From positions 1 through 64,000 of the forward strand of contig CAWIIF010000006.1 in NCBI GenBank assembly GCA_963836015.1: a stretch of DNA of 64,000 bases. The letters run 5' to 3'. The position numbers were made by a program, and so were the translations under genes. Source of the stretch: CAWCDJ01 sp963836015 (lineage in GTDB: Bacteria; Acidobacteriota; Terriglobia; Bryobacterales; Bryobacteraceae). Position 1 is the stretch's first letter; the number at the start of each line of letters is the position of its first letter. Under the pieces are notes generated by a model. The model searched no databases. It saw only the letters and a program-made list of their open reading frames with translations, and was not told the origin of the DNA. This document shows positions 1 through 8,132 of the stretch, piece after piece.

Positions 1-471
1 GAGGGCGGGCACAACACCATCGATTACCGCGGCCCCCGCTGTGGTTGCGGCAAGCACGGCTGTATCGAGGTGCTCTGCTCCGGGCCAGCCATCGCTCTGC
101 GGGCCCGCGCCCTCATCGGCGACTCGCACGTGCCCTCCCGAATGCTCGAGCTGGCGGGCGGTTTCGCGGAACAGGTGAAGGCCGAACACGTCGGACAGGC
201 CTACGCGGAAGGCGATGCGCTGGCGATTAAAGTGCTCGAAGAGACGGCCGACCTGCTGGCCATCTGGCTGGGCAATATCGTGGACTTGATCGAGCCCGAT
301 GTGATGGTAGTCGGCGGCGGCGTGGCCCAGCTAATGAGTCCGTTCTTCGGCCGCATCCGCAAGGTCATCACGGAGTGGTCGATCAACCCCCGCGCCGCCG
401 AGATTCCCCTGGTGCCGGCCCGCTACGGCGCCGATGCCGGGATTGCCGGCGCCGGATCGCTCTGCCGCTGA
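1..471 (+). CDS. ROK family protein (sugar kinase or repressor), C-terminal part
   Basis: The reading frame is open from base 1 to a TGA at 469-471, so about 156 C-terminal residues are visible and the start lies outside the window. The first residues hold the ROK zinc site (CGCGKHGCIE), followed by the helical C-terminal half with the conserved end segment VMVVGGGVAQ. ROK proteins are either cytoplasmic glucokinase-like sugar kinases or NagC/XylR repressors. The DNA-binding or ATP-binding N-terminus that would decide this is missing. The gene is followed by a strong hairpin at 578-604. Confidence 0.9.
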   Translation, partial: EGGHNTIDYRGPRCGCGKHGCIEVLCSGPAIALRARALIGDSHVPSRMLELAGGFAEQVKAEHVGQAYAEGDALAIKVLEETADLLAIWLGNIVDLIEPDVMVVGGGVAQLMSPFFGRIRKVITEWSINPRAAEIPLVPARYGADAGIAGAGSLCR

Positions 472-577
472 CCGCGAACGGATGTTTTCGTACAGATTCT
501 CCTGCCTCGGCAGGACGCGACGCGGCCGGCGGGTTACTACCCTGAATACAACACCAAGAAGCAGCTTCGCACAGCTC

Positions 578-604
578 GGGCCGCGAGACGACGTTTCGCG
601 GCCC
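578..604. terminator. Bidirectional hairpin between convergent genes
   Basis: A perfect 9-bp stem (GGGCCGCGA at 578-586, TCGCGGCCC at 596-604) with a 9-base loop lies between the ROK gene (plus) and the DUF5658-like gene (minus, stop at 619). There is no clear T-run on either side. Position and stem strength suggest a shared terminator, which is an inference. Confidence 0.55.
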
Positions 605-618
605 ATTGGTTCTCCTCC

Positions 619-945
619 CTAACCTGCACGTAAGCGTGTGATCAGGATCATGGCCAGGTTCCAGCTCACCAGTACGGCAAACCAGTAGTTCAGGAACACG
701 ACGACCCGCGGCCGCCTGAACTTCAGCGCCGCGGCCACCAGCAGCACCGCCATGATCTTTGCGATCAGCAGCGCGGCCACCGGCCCGACCCGCATCAATT
801 GGCCGAGGAACATGCTGGCTTCCCGCGCTCCCATCGCGAGCCCCATCAGTGTCGTCAGAATGTCCAGCACCTGGAGAACGACGAAAACCGTCAGCGAGGG
901 TGCCGGGAAGGGCCGGCGTTGCGGGAGTGGAATGGGAGCCAGCAT
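619..945 (-). CDS. Small integral membrane protein, DUF5658-like
   Basis: 108 residues with three hydrophobic segments at about 17-38, 55-74 and 82-102. The first contains VLQVLDILTTLMGL, which resembles the signature of the DUF5658 membrane family; function unknown. A Pro/Arg-rich cytoplasmic N-terminus of about 15 residues precedes the first segment. The gene stands alone, convergent with the ROK gene and divergent from the JAMM-like/TonB hybrid at 1150. The 946-1149 gap holds both promoters, but I see no clear boxes in it. Confidence 0.65.
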   Translation of the reverse strand: MLAPIPLPQRRPFPAPSLTVFVVLQVLDILTTLMGLAMGAREASMFLGQLMRVGPVAALLIAKIMAVLLVAAALKFRRPRVVVFLNYWFAVLVSWNLAMILITRLRAG

Positions 946-1149
946 CAGGGGCTAACCTTCATTTTCGCGGGCGCCGCCGCAACGGGTACAGTTCTCTTTC
1001 GTTAGGCTTCGGGTGATTACCCGAATACACGAATCACGGCCGGCATCCATGCCTCCAGTTGGTGCAATCCGGTACAACCCGACTTAAGACGGCCAGGCTG
1101 CCGGGTCCGGCTGGAAGTAGAATGCTATCAACTGAGGAATCTGCTTCAA

Positions 1150-2634
1150 ATGGACGACTCCCCCGCTTCGCTCGCATATCTGTGGCAGGTTCCCGCCAAA
1201 CCGGTGTCGGTCCGCCTCAGTCTCAATGTGGTGGACCGTCTGGGCGCGGCGGTGATGGAGGGATTCAAATCGATCCCCAGGCGCGGGCTGGAAACCGGTG
1301 GGCTGCTCCTCGGCCGCGAAAGGAGGAATGGCGACGGAATCGTCGTCGAGATTGACGATTTCGAGCCGCTTGAATGTGAGCACGCCATGGGGCCGTCATA
1401 CCTGCTCTCGTCAGGCGACCGCCGACAGTTGGAACAGCGAATCGCGTGGCGCAGATCCCGGAAGCCCGCTGTTGTCGGCTTCTACCGGGGCCATACGCGC
1501 CGGGATTTTGCGCTCACCGTGGAAGACGTCGATCTCATGACCGCCTGGTTCTCGCGCGAGTCGAACGTCTTCCTGCTTCTCCATTCCAATGGGGGCGCCC
1601 CCCCGACGGCGGGTTTCGCCATCTGGGAGGGGAAGAAGATCCGCTCCAACGTGCCGTACGGAAAATTCGAATTTTCCCGGTCTTCCCTGATGGCGAGCGG
1701 GGCTGTTTGCGCCTCGACCCCGCCCGCGCGTTCCCCGCGGACGGCCGCCCTCGCCGCACTGACGGAAGCTCCCGCCAAATGGTGGTCGAGTCTGACTACG
1801 CGAGTGGACTGGGGGTGGATCGCCGCCGCGGCCATCGTCATCGTCACCCTGTTCGTCGCCGCCGTGCACCGCCGCGACGTCGTTCAGCCGCTCGCATCCG
1901 TGCAAAGGCCCACTTCCGTCCGGGAGCCGGCGCCCGTTTCTGCGCCGGAATTGAAGCCGTCCGCCTTCGCTGAATCGTCGATGCCGGTTCCCTCGGGGCC
2001 GCCCATACGATATCAGGTTGACTCGTCCTCCCAGCCGCCGGATGGAGTGGGCGATCGCGACCGCGTGATGGATCGAACCGCGGGGAGGGCGCCCGCGCGC
2101 ACCCGCCGGCTGTGGACGCCCGCGCCGGCCCCGCCGCCCGCGCCGGCAACCAGTGCGGCGTTGCTGCCCCTTCCCGAAACGCCGGCCCCAGCGCCGCCGC
2201 CTCCGTCCATCGGAGACGCCCTGCCCGCGGCGGTCAAGCTCTCCGAGCGCCTTCCCGTCGCGGCTCCCCTGGTGAGTGTGGAAGTCGAACCGGCCGTCGA
2301 GCCCAAGAGCGGCCTCCTGGGGCGTCTCGTAGGCAGGCGCACGGACCGCGCGGGATTCGTGCCGCCCACCCCAGTCCATCGCCCCTCGCTCGTCGTTCCA
2401 CCCAATCTGCGCGACCGGGCCCGGCGCCCGAGTTCGATCGATGTGAGGGTCTACGTGGATCCGGCGGGTAGGGTGCAATACGCCGAGCTGGAAACCGAAG
2501 CTTCCAGCGTCGATTCAGACCTGGCTGCGCTGGCCGTGTTCTCCGCCCGCCACTGGCAGTTCGCTCCCGCTCATCTGGGAGACCGCAAAGTCCCCGGTGA
2601 GGTGGTGCTCCGCTACCGTTTCGGCACGCCCTAA
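1150..2634 (+). CDS. Membrane protein with degenerate JAMM/MPN-like N-domain and TonB-like C-domain
   Basis: 494 residues. Residues about 20-170 look like a JAMM/MPN fold: ETGGLLLG near 49 matches the conserved Glu strand, and GFYRGHTRRDFALTVEDVD matches the HxHx7SxxD region, with the first His replaced by Arg and Ser by Thr. It is therefore probably not an active metalloprotease. One membrane segment (about 217-236) follows. A long Pro/Ala-rich linker then leads to a TonB C-terminal-like fold (about 420-494: IDVRVYVDPAGRVQYAEL, ending VVLRYRFG). The layout suggests a cytoplasmic sensor or binding domain coupled to a periplasmic TonB-like arm. No ExbBD genes are adjacent. The domain assignments are by eye. 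Confidence 0.7.
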   Translation: MDDSPASLAYLWQVPAKPVSVRLSLNVVDRLGAAVMEGFKSIPRRGLETGGLLLGRERRNGDGIVVEIDDFEPLECEHAMGPSYLLSSGDRRQLEQRIAWRRSRKPAVVGFYRGHTRRDFALTVEDVDLMTAWFSRESNVFLLLHSNGGAPPTAGFAIWEGKKIRSNVPYGKFEFSRSSLMASGAVCASTPPARSPRTAALAALTEAPAKWWSSLTTRVDWGWIAAAAIVIVTLFVAAVHRRDVVQPLASVQRPTSVREPAPVSAPELKPSAFAESSMPVPSGPPIRYQVDSSSQPPDGVGDRDRVMDRTAGRAPARTRRLWTPAPAPPPAPATSAALLPLPETPAPAPPPPSIGDALPAAVKLSERLPVAAPLVSVEVEPAVEPKSGLLGRLVGRRTDRAGFVPPTPVHRPSLVVPPNLRDRARRPSSIDVRVYVDPAGRVQYAELETEASSVDSDLAALAVFSARHWQFAPAHLGDRKVPGEVVLRYRFGTP

Positions 2635-2805
2635 CTCTTCACCAGCGTGCGCTTCCGTCCGGATCGCGGTGTTACATAAGTTCTCGCTACCGGCTTGACT
2701 CGCGTAAAAACTTCCGGCAGTGAAATGGCTGTGTTTCGCGCTTCTCTCATACGAAACGCGTTACCGGCAATGGCAAGCGGGATGCCTCAAAGAACCTCGT
2801 GGAGC

Positions 2806-2823
2806 CACTCGGGCTTCGGCCCG
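2806..2823 (+). promoter_or_regulatory. UUCG-type hairpin in the leader of the first LPxTA gene
   Basis: CGGGC-TTCG-GCCCG at 2810-2823 forms a 5-bp stem capped by a TTCG tetraloop, about 20 bases before the GGAGG ribosome binding site (2841-2845). The second LPxTA gene also has a hairpin in the same place. The 2635-2858 gap holds a TTGACT box at 2695-2700 but no convincing -10 box. Confidence 0.35.
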
Positions 2824-2858
2824 GATGGCGCCACAGAGAAGGAGGAAAAACCATTTCT

Positions 2859-3602
2859 ATGAAATTGCATCCTCTCGTTCACTCGCGGCCGGCCTTCGCT
2901 CTGGCGTGCGGCCTCGCGCTCTCCATGGGCATACTCTCGCTCAGTGCTAAGGCGGACGAATGGGACAAAAAGACCGTTCTTACCATAAATCAGCCGGTTC
3001 AGGTCAGAGATACGCTGCTGCAGCCCGGACAATACGTGTTCAAGCTCTATAACTCCAGCTCCGACCGGCACGTGGTTCAGATTTTCAATCGCGACGAAAG
3101 CCGCATCATCGACACAGTGCTCGCGATTCCGGCCCAACGTATGGAACCGGCCGGCCACAGCCAGTTCACCTTTTGGGAAACGCCTACCGGGACCGCCGCG
3201 GCCCTCCGCGACTGGTATTACCCGGGCGACACAATCGGGCAGGAGTTTCCATATCCCAAGCACCCGGAGGAGCTTGCGATGGTAACTCCGCCCGAGGCGG
3301 CGGCTCCGGCCCCGCAAGCCGAAACCGCGCAGCCGGAAGAACAGCCCGAGACTTCCACGTCGCCGCAAGCCATGACGGAAGAACCCCCCGCCGCGGAGCA
3401 GCCCGTGGAGACAGCTCAGAGCACGCCTCCGCCCGCGCCGGAACAGACCCCTCCGCCGGCGGCCAGCCCAGAGCCTCAACCCGAGCAGCAGCAGACTCCG
3501 CAAGAGCTACCGAAAACCGCAAGCCCCTATCCTTTGATCGGACTTAGCGGGATGATCTTACTCGGCCTTTCGGGCTTACTCCGATTGAAACGCTCAGCTT
3601 GA
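2859..3602 (+). CDS. Secreted surface protein with C-terminal LPxTA sorting tail
   Basis: 247 residues from the ATG at 2859, chosen because AGAAGGAGGAAAAA sits just upstream and a signal peptide follows (hydrophobic about 12-32, then KADEWDKK). Residues about 33-150 form a compact domain shared with the protein at 16436: DEWDKKT, LQPGQYVFKL, SDRHVVQIFN, TVLAIP and WYYPGD. A Pro/Glu/Gln-rich spacer (about 150-215) follows. The end has the sortase layout: LPKTAS, a hydrophobic stretch and a basic tail (RLKRSA). The next gene is a sortase, its presumed processing enzyme. The role of the N-terminal domain is unknown. Confidence 0.8.
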   Translation: MKLHPLVHSRPAFALACGLALSMGILSLSAKADEWDKKTVLTINQPVQVRDTLLQPGQYVFKLYNSSSDRHVVQIFNRDESRIIDTVLAIPAQRMEPAGHSQFTFWETPTGTAAALRDWYYPGDTIGQEFPYPKHPEELAMVTPPEAAAPAPQAETAQPEEQPETSTSPQAMTEEPPAAEQPVETAQSTPPPAPEQTPPPAASPEPQPEQQQTPQELPKTASPYPLIGLSGMILLGLSGLLRLKRSA

Positions 3603-3631
3603 CAATCGATTACTAACTGGGAGTAAGAACG

Positions 3632-3691
3632 ATGAAGCGGCGTGCGGCAGCTACTAACGAGATCGCTGCCGTCGCCGCCTTTTTTCTGTAA
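3632..3691 (+). other. Possible 18-codon leader ORF before the sortase
   Basis: ATG at 3632 is preceded by GGGAG at a normal 8-base spacing and reads MKRRAATNEIAAVAAFFL before TAA at 3689-3691. The sortase ATG lies 4 bases later and has no ribosome binding site of its own, so translation could be coupled. It may be chance. Confidence 0.3.
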
Positions 3692-3695
3692 CGTT

Positions 3696-4436
3696 ATGGC
3701 GATGCGGAGAAGCAGAGCAAGGCGAATGCGCCGCTGGATAGCGAATCTCCTACTGATTGCGGGCGCCGCCGCAGTTGGGGCTTGGGCCTGGTCCAACATA
3801 CGAGGTGCGATCTACCAAAGGTGGGAAAACCAGGTTTTTGAGCGGGCCCTGCGCGATCACCCGGCCCCCTCGGGCGGAAACCGCGCAGCAAGTCCGCAGG
3901 TCACCGCGAATGGCGGGCTGGTGGGGCGCCTGCTGGTGCCGCGCCTGCATTTGCGCGCTATCGTTCGCGAAGGAGCCGGCGAAGACGTCCTCGGCGTGGC
4001 TCTCGGCCATATTACCGGGACGGCACTGCCCGGACAGAACGGGAACGTCGGGGTAGCGGGCCACCGGGACACGTTCTTTCGCGGTCTTCGCAAGATCCGC
4101 AAGAACGACTTGATCCAGTTTCAGACGACCGGCGGAGATTTCTTTTACCGGGTACAAGCCACCGGCGTGGTGCCGCCCCGGGATATCAGCGTGCTGAAAG
4201 CCGGCCAATCGCCCTCGATTACGCTGGTGACCTGCTACCCCTTCAATTACATCGGCTCCGCGCCGGACCGCTTCATCGTCAAGGCCGTGCAGGTTGTTCA
4301 GGTGCCGCTGCGCCGCCAGTCGGCCGCCACGGGTCCCCGGCGGGCCGCCGGCAAGACCGGAGTCTCCTTCAGATTCCGCCCGGCTTCCAACCGGATGTCG
4401 GCCAGCTCTCCGATCAGATTTCCCGCCCAGCGATAG
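3696..4436 (+). CDS. Sortase, class D-like
   Basis: 246 residues. An N-terminal membrane anchor (about 12-32) follows a very basic start (MAMRRSRARRMRR). The catalytic triad of sortases is visible: His in VAGHRDTFF, Cys in TLVTCYPF and Arg in PDRFIV. It should cleave the LPxTA tail of the protein encoded just upstream, on the outer face of the cytoplasmic membrane. LPNTA-type motifs are known for class D sortases. The start at 3696 is uncertain; a GTG at 3642 is in frame. The last 45 residues are Arg/Ser-rich and overlap the convergent otsA end (4298-4436), so they are probably not structured. Confidence 0.85.
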   Translation: MAMRRSRARRMRRWIANLLLIAGAAAVGAWAWSNIRGAIYQRWENQVFERALRDHPAPSGGNRAASPQVTANGGLVGRLLVPRLHLRAIVREGAGEDVLGVALGHITGTALPGQNGNVGVAGHRDTFFRGLRKIRKNDLIQFQTTGGDFFYRVQATGVVPPRDISVLKAGQSPSITLVTCYPFNYIGSAPDRFIVKAVQVVQVPLRRQSAATGPRRAAGKTGVSFRFRPASNRMSASSPIRFPAQR

Positions 4437-6592
4437 ACATTGTTTTCCTTCACGACGGCTCGCATCCGCTGCATCCGTGTTCTCATCTCTGCGGCCGGCA
4501 TAGTGAGCGCTTTGTAAATGGCATGAGCCAGCTCGTCCGTATCGTAAGGGTTGACCACGAACGCTTCCGAAAGCTCATGGCTTGCACCCGCGAAGCGGCT
4601 CAAAATCAGCGCCCCCTGCTCGTCGTGGCGCGCCGCTACGTACTCCTTGGCGACCAGGTTCATGCCGTCGTGCAGCGACGTCACCAGGCACAGGTCGGCC
4701 GCGCGATAGTACCCCAGGACCTCGGCCCGGCTGTGGTGCCGTTTCAATAATACGATCGGTTTCCATGCGCCGGTCCCAAAACGCCGGTTGATGCGCTCCG
4801 CTTCCTCTTCGACCTCTGCCGCCAAATCCTGGTAGCGCCTGATGCGTGTGCGGCTGGGCGCGCCGATTTGAATGAACGTGAACCGCTCCATGAACGAGGG
4901 ATACAACTCGAGGAGGCGCTCGATGCCGCGCAAGCGCTCCGGGATCCCCTTCGTGTAATCGATGCGGTCCACCCCCAGGGCGATGAAATCCGGCCTGCCG
5001 CCGAGGTCGCGGAGCAGCGCGGCGCGGTCCGGTGAAGCAGGGTCCGCAGCCTCCTCGTCGGTGGTCACGCTGATCGGAAACGGCCGGACCGTAGTGATGT
5101 GGTCGCGGCGGTTCACGGCAAAGTGCTCCCAGTCGATTCGCGATTCCAGCGTGCGGTCCACTGTCGCCAGGAAGTTGTTGCAATGAGCCTGTATGTGGAA
5201 CCCGATCAGGTCCGCGCCCAGCATGCCGTCGAGCAGCTCACGCTGCCACGGGCAGATGCCGAAGGCCTCCGGATTCGGCCAGGGGATGTGCCAGAAAATC
5301 GCGACGCGGACGTTGGGCCTCCGCTCCTTGATCATGCGCGGCAGCAGCGCGAAGTGATAGTCCTGGACCAGCACCAGGGGCTCTTTCTCGCCGCTCATCT
5401 CGTCGAGAAGCGCGGCGGCGAATTTCCGGTTGACCGCCCCGTAGTGCTCCCAGTCCTCTCCGCGGAAGACCGGCCGTGTGTGTGCGATGTGGCACAGCGG
5501 CCAGAGCCCTTCGTTCGCGAAGCCGAAATAAAACCCCTGCTCTTCTTCCTTGCTGAGCCAGACCCGCCGGAGCGTGTATTGCGGATGATCGGGCGGCACC
5601 CGCAGGCGGCCGCGCTCATCCACCGTTTCCTTGTCGGCGTCGCCGCTCGCCTGCGCGATCCAGGTTCCGTCGCTGGCCCGCAGCACCGGTTCGAGCGCGG
5701 TCACCAGGCCGCTGGCCGGAACGCTCCAGGTGACGGAGCTTCCCTGCCGCCGGTGTTCGTAGGGTTCGCGATTGGACACCGCGAAGAGGCGGCTCCCCTT
5801 GAGTTTGCTCAGAATCGAAACGCGCAGCCGGTCGGGAGTCCACTGCGAGGAAGCGGCTTCGCGCAGTCGAGCCTCCTGATCGGCCGCGGCCCGCGCCGCA
5901 TGCAGGCTGGTCGCCAGGCGGGTCACCTCACTCGTTAAAGGGTGGAAGATTCCTTCTTGCGGAGGCTTTCCGGCGGCGGAAGCGCTCCCGGTGCGCAGAT
6001 CGTGCAGCCATTGAGCCATGTGCCGCAGAGGCTTTGCCAGCGTCCAGTGAACGATCAGCACGCAAATGCCGGCGATCAGCAGGGTTTGCGCCAGGCTGGC
6101 CAGGGCGTGCCGCCAGACGGACGACCCGATGAACGAGCCGTCATGCAGGATCACTATCGCCCCGACCGGCCGCCCCTCGGCCTGGAGCGGCACGGCGAAG
6201 ATCTGCAAGGTTGTGCCGGCCGTCTGCAGAAACTCCCGCCGGCTCTGTCCCGACTGGAGAGCGCCGGCGACCGCCGGGGGAGTCACGGCCAGCCCAGGCG
6301 CCATCCCCGACGTGATCGCCAGGGGTTGGCCCTGAGCGTTATAGATCGCCATGCCGGCGACACTCGCATGGCCTCGAAACTGATCGGTCAGAGCCTGCAA
6401 GTCCGCCCGGCTGCCGTTCTGCAGCATCTGGATGACGGGCTTTCGCTGGCTGTCGGCCAACAGCAGCATCTGCCGGTCGACCTCGGCCTTCATTGCGTGC
6501 ATCTCCGTTGCCGACTGATAAATGGCGAAGACCGAGGAAACGGCGGCGACACCACCCAGCAGGGAGAGTATCAAGCCGCGGTTCAGGCGCAT
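4298..6592 (-). CDS. otsA: Membrane-anchored trehalose-6-phosphate synthase with periplasmic sensor and HAMP-like region
   Basis: 764 residues. A signal-anchor helix (about 7-27), an extracytoplasmic domain (about 30-155), a second helix (about 164-185) and a HAMP-like stretch (about 185-235) precede a full GT20 domain (about 265-735). GT20 marks are NREPYEH, VQDYHFALLP, FWHIPWPNPEAFG and GVDRIDYTKGIPERL. The enzyme joins UDP-glucose and glucose-6-phosphate to make trehalose-6-phosphate, an osmoprotectant precursor. No OtsB phosphatase is nearby. Canonical OtsA is about 470 residues and soluble; here the first third has the layout of a transmembrane receptor. The gene overlaps the sortase end by 139 bases, convergently. 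Confidence 0.9.
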   Translation of the reverse strand: MRLNRGLILSLLGGVAAVSSVFAIYQSATEMHAMKAEVDRQMLLLADSQRKPVIQMLQNGSRADLQALTDQFRGHASVAGMAIYNAQGQPLAITSGMAPGLAVTPPAVAGALQSGQSRREFLQTAGTTLQIFAVPLQAEGRPVGAIVILHDGSFIGSSVWRHALASLAQTLLIAGICVLIVHWTLAKPLRHMAQWLHDLRTGSASAAGKPPQEGIFHPLTSEVTRLATSLHAARAAADQEARLREAASSQWTPDRLRVSILSKLKGSRLFAVSNREPYEHRRQGSSVTWSVPASGLVTALEPVLRASDGTWIAQASGDADKETVDERGRLRVPPDHPQYTLRRVWLSKEEEQGFYFGFANEGLWPLCHIAHTRPVFRGEDWEHYGAVNRKFAAALLDEMSGEKEPLVLVQDYHFALLPRMIKERRPNVRVAIFWHIPWPNPEAFGICPWQRELLDGMLGADLIGFHIQAHCNNFLATVDRTLESRIDWEHFAVNRRDHITTVRPFPISVTTDEEAADPASPDRAALLRDLGGRPDFIALGVDRIDYTKGIPERLRGIERLLELYPSFMERFTFIQIGAPSRTRIRRYQDLAAEVEEEAERINRRFGTGAWKPIVLLKRHHSRAEVLGYYRAADLCLVTSLHDGMNLVAKEYVAARHDEQGALILSRFAGASHELSEAFVVNPYDTDELAHAIYKALTMPAAEMRTRMQRMRAVVKENNVYRWAGNLIGELADIRLEAGRNLKETPVLPAARRGPVAADWRRSGT

Positions 6593-6821
6593 TCCATTTC
6601 CCCCAAGTGCACGCTGCGCCCCCGAAAGACAAAAAGGGCGTCACCCTGGACATGAGCAAGGCTGTTGCCATCGGCACTTCCGGCAAGGTTACGGCTCTCG
6701 CGGTTGCAGCTTAAGGAGCGGATTCGGGCCTGCCCAGAGGTTACGCAGGGTCCCGTGACGCGACGATGAACAAATTACTCCCCGGCAACCCCGATTTTGC
6801 CGCTGTTTGTGGAAAACAGCG

Positions 6822-8114
6822 TTAGCATTTGTGGGCCGCCGCCAGGCTCCGGTCCAGGATTCCGAGGAACTGATCGACATCCGCGCGCCCGATGTTCATC
6901 GGCGGGGAAATGCGAATCACATTGCCGAACATCCCGCCCTTGCCGATCAGCAGGCGGTTTTCGCGTGCCGCCTCCATCACGATTGCGGTTTCAGCCGGTG
7001 CGGCTGTCTTGCTTGCGCGGTCTTTCACCAGCTCGAGCGCCTGCAATAGCCCCATGCCGCGGACATCGCCGATGATCTCGTGCTTCGCCTGCAACTCCTC
7101 CAGCCCCGCGCGAAGGTAGGCGCCCGTCCCGGCGCAGTTCGCCATGAGGTTCTGCTCTTCGATGAAATCGATAACCGCCTTGGCCTGCGCGGTCGTGACA
7201 GGGTTGCCGCCGAACGTCGAAATGGTGAGGCCCCGCACGGAATCGGCTACCTCCGGCTTCGCAACGGTCAGACCGATGGGCGTGCCGTTCCCCAGCCCTT
7301 TGGCGCTGGTGATGATGTCGGGCGTCACGCCCCAATGCTCGATCCCGAACCAGTGGTTTCCGGTGCGTCCCCAGCCCGTCTGTACCTCGTCGCTGATGAA
7401 GACGCCGCCGTGATGGCGCACGATCTTCTCGACAATCGGGAAGTACTCTTTGGGAGGCGTGATGAACCCGCCTACGCCCTGCACCGGCTCCGCGATGAAT
7501 CCCGCGATCCGTCCGCCAGTGGCGGAGCGAATCAGGTCTTCCATGTCCTGGGCGCAGCGCACTTCACAATCGGGATACTTCAGCCCCAGCGGACACCGGT
7601 AGCAGTAGGCGTTGTGTGCGTGCACCACCCCGGCTTGCGGCGGACCGAGCCGCCACGCGCCCTGCCCGGTGGCCGACATGGCCATTCCCGACCGTCCGTG
7701 ATACGAGTGGCGCAGCGCCACGATCTCCGTGTTCCCGGTGTAGCACCGCGCCGTGAGGATGGCGGCTTCGTTGGCCTCCGTGCCGCTGTTGGTGAAGAAC
7801 GATTTGGTCAGCTTGCCGCCGGGCGTGATCCCGGCGATCTTCTTCGCCAGCGCCGCCTGCGGCTCGTTGGCGAACACCGTTGAAACGTGCTGCAACGTGT
7901 CGATCTGCCGGTGGACTCGCGCATTCACCGCGTCGTTGCAATGTCCCACGCTTACCGTCACGATCCCGCCGAAGAAGTCCAGGTATTGGTTGCCATCGGC
8001 ATCCCACACATACTGGTTTTTGGCGCGCGCTACGACCAGCGGCTCCTTGTAGTAATGAAAAACAGCGGGAAACAGAAACTCGCGATTGGCGAGTATGATT
8101 TCGTCTTTTGTCAT
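6822..8114 (-). CDS. Class III PLP-dependent aminotransferase
   Basis: 430 residues, full length for the ornithine/GABA/alanine-glyoxylate (AGXT2-like) aminotransferase family. Visible are FFTNSGTEANEAA (cofactor phosphate binding), SDEVQTGWGRTG (pyridine-N aspartate) and SAKGLGNG (Schiff-base lysine). The cluster of Cys (CYRCPLGLKYPDCEVRC) is typical of a subgroup related to AGXT2. The exact amino donor cannot be read. It starts 18 bases after the MFS transporter and probably shares its transcript. The 6593-6821 gap on its other side holds nothing I can support. Confidence 0.88.
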   Translation of the reverse strand: MTKDEIILANREFLFPAVFHYYKEPLVVARAKNQYVWDADGNQYLDFFGGIVTVSVGHCNDAVNARVHRQIDTLQHVSTVFANEPQAALAKKIAGITPGGKLTKSFFTNSGTEANEAAILTARCYTGNTEIVALRHSYHGRSGMAMSATGQGAWRLGPPQAGVVHAHNAYCYRCPLGLKYPDCEVRCAQDMEDLIRSATGGRIAGFIAEPVQGVGGFITPPKEYFPIVEKIVRHHGGVFISDEVQTGWGRTGNHWFGIEHWGVTPDIITSAKGLGNGTPIGLTVAKPEVADSVRGLTISTFGGNPVTTAQAKAVIDFIEEQNLMANCAGTGAYLRAGLEELQAKHEIIGDVRGMGLLQALELVKDRASKTAAPAETAIVMEAARENRLLIGKGGMFGNVIRISPPMNIGRADVDQFLGILDRSLAAAHKC

Positions 8115-8132
8115 GATCCTGCCGGCCTTCGC

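Noticed and set aside
2695..2723. TTGACT as a -35 box before the first LPxTA gene
   Set aside because: No -10 box at 16-18 bases; one hexamer is expected by chance.
6652..6714. A 20-codon ORF before otsA (plus strand)
   Set aside because: No ribosome binding site and no similarity that I can recognise; it lies in a promoter gap.
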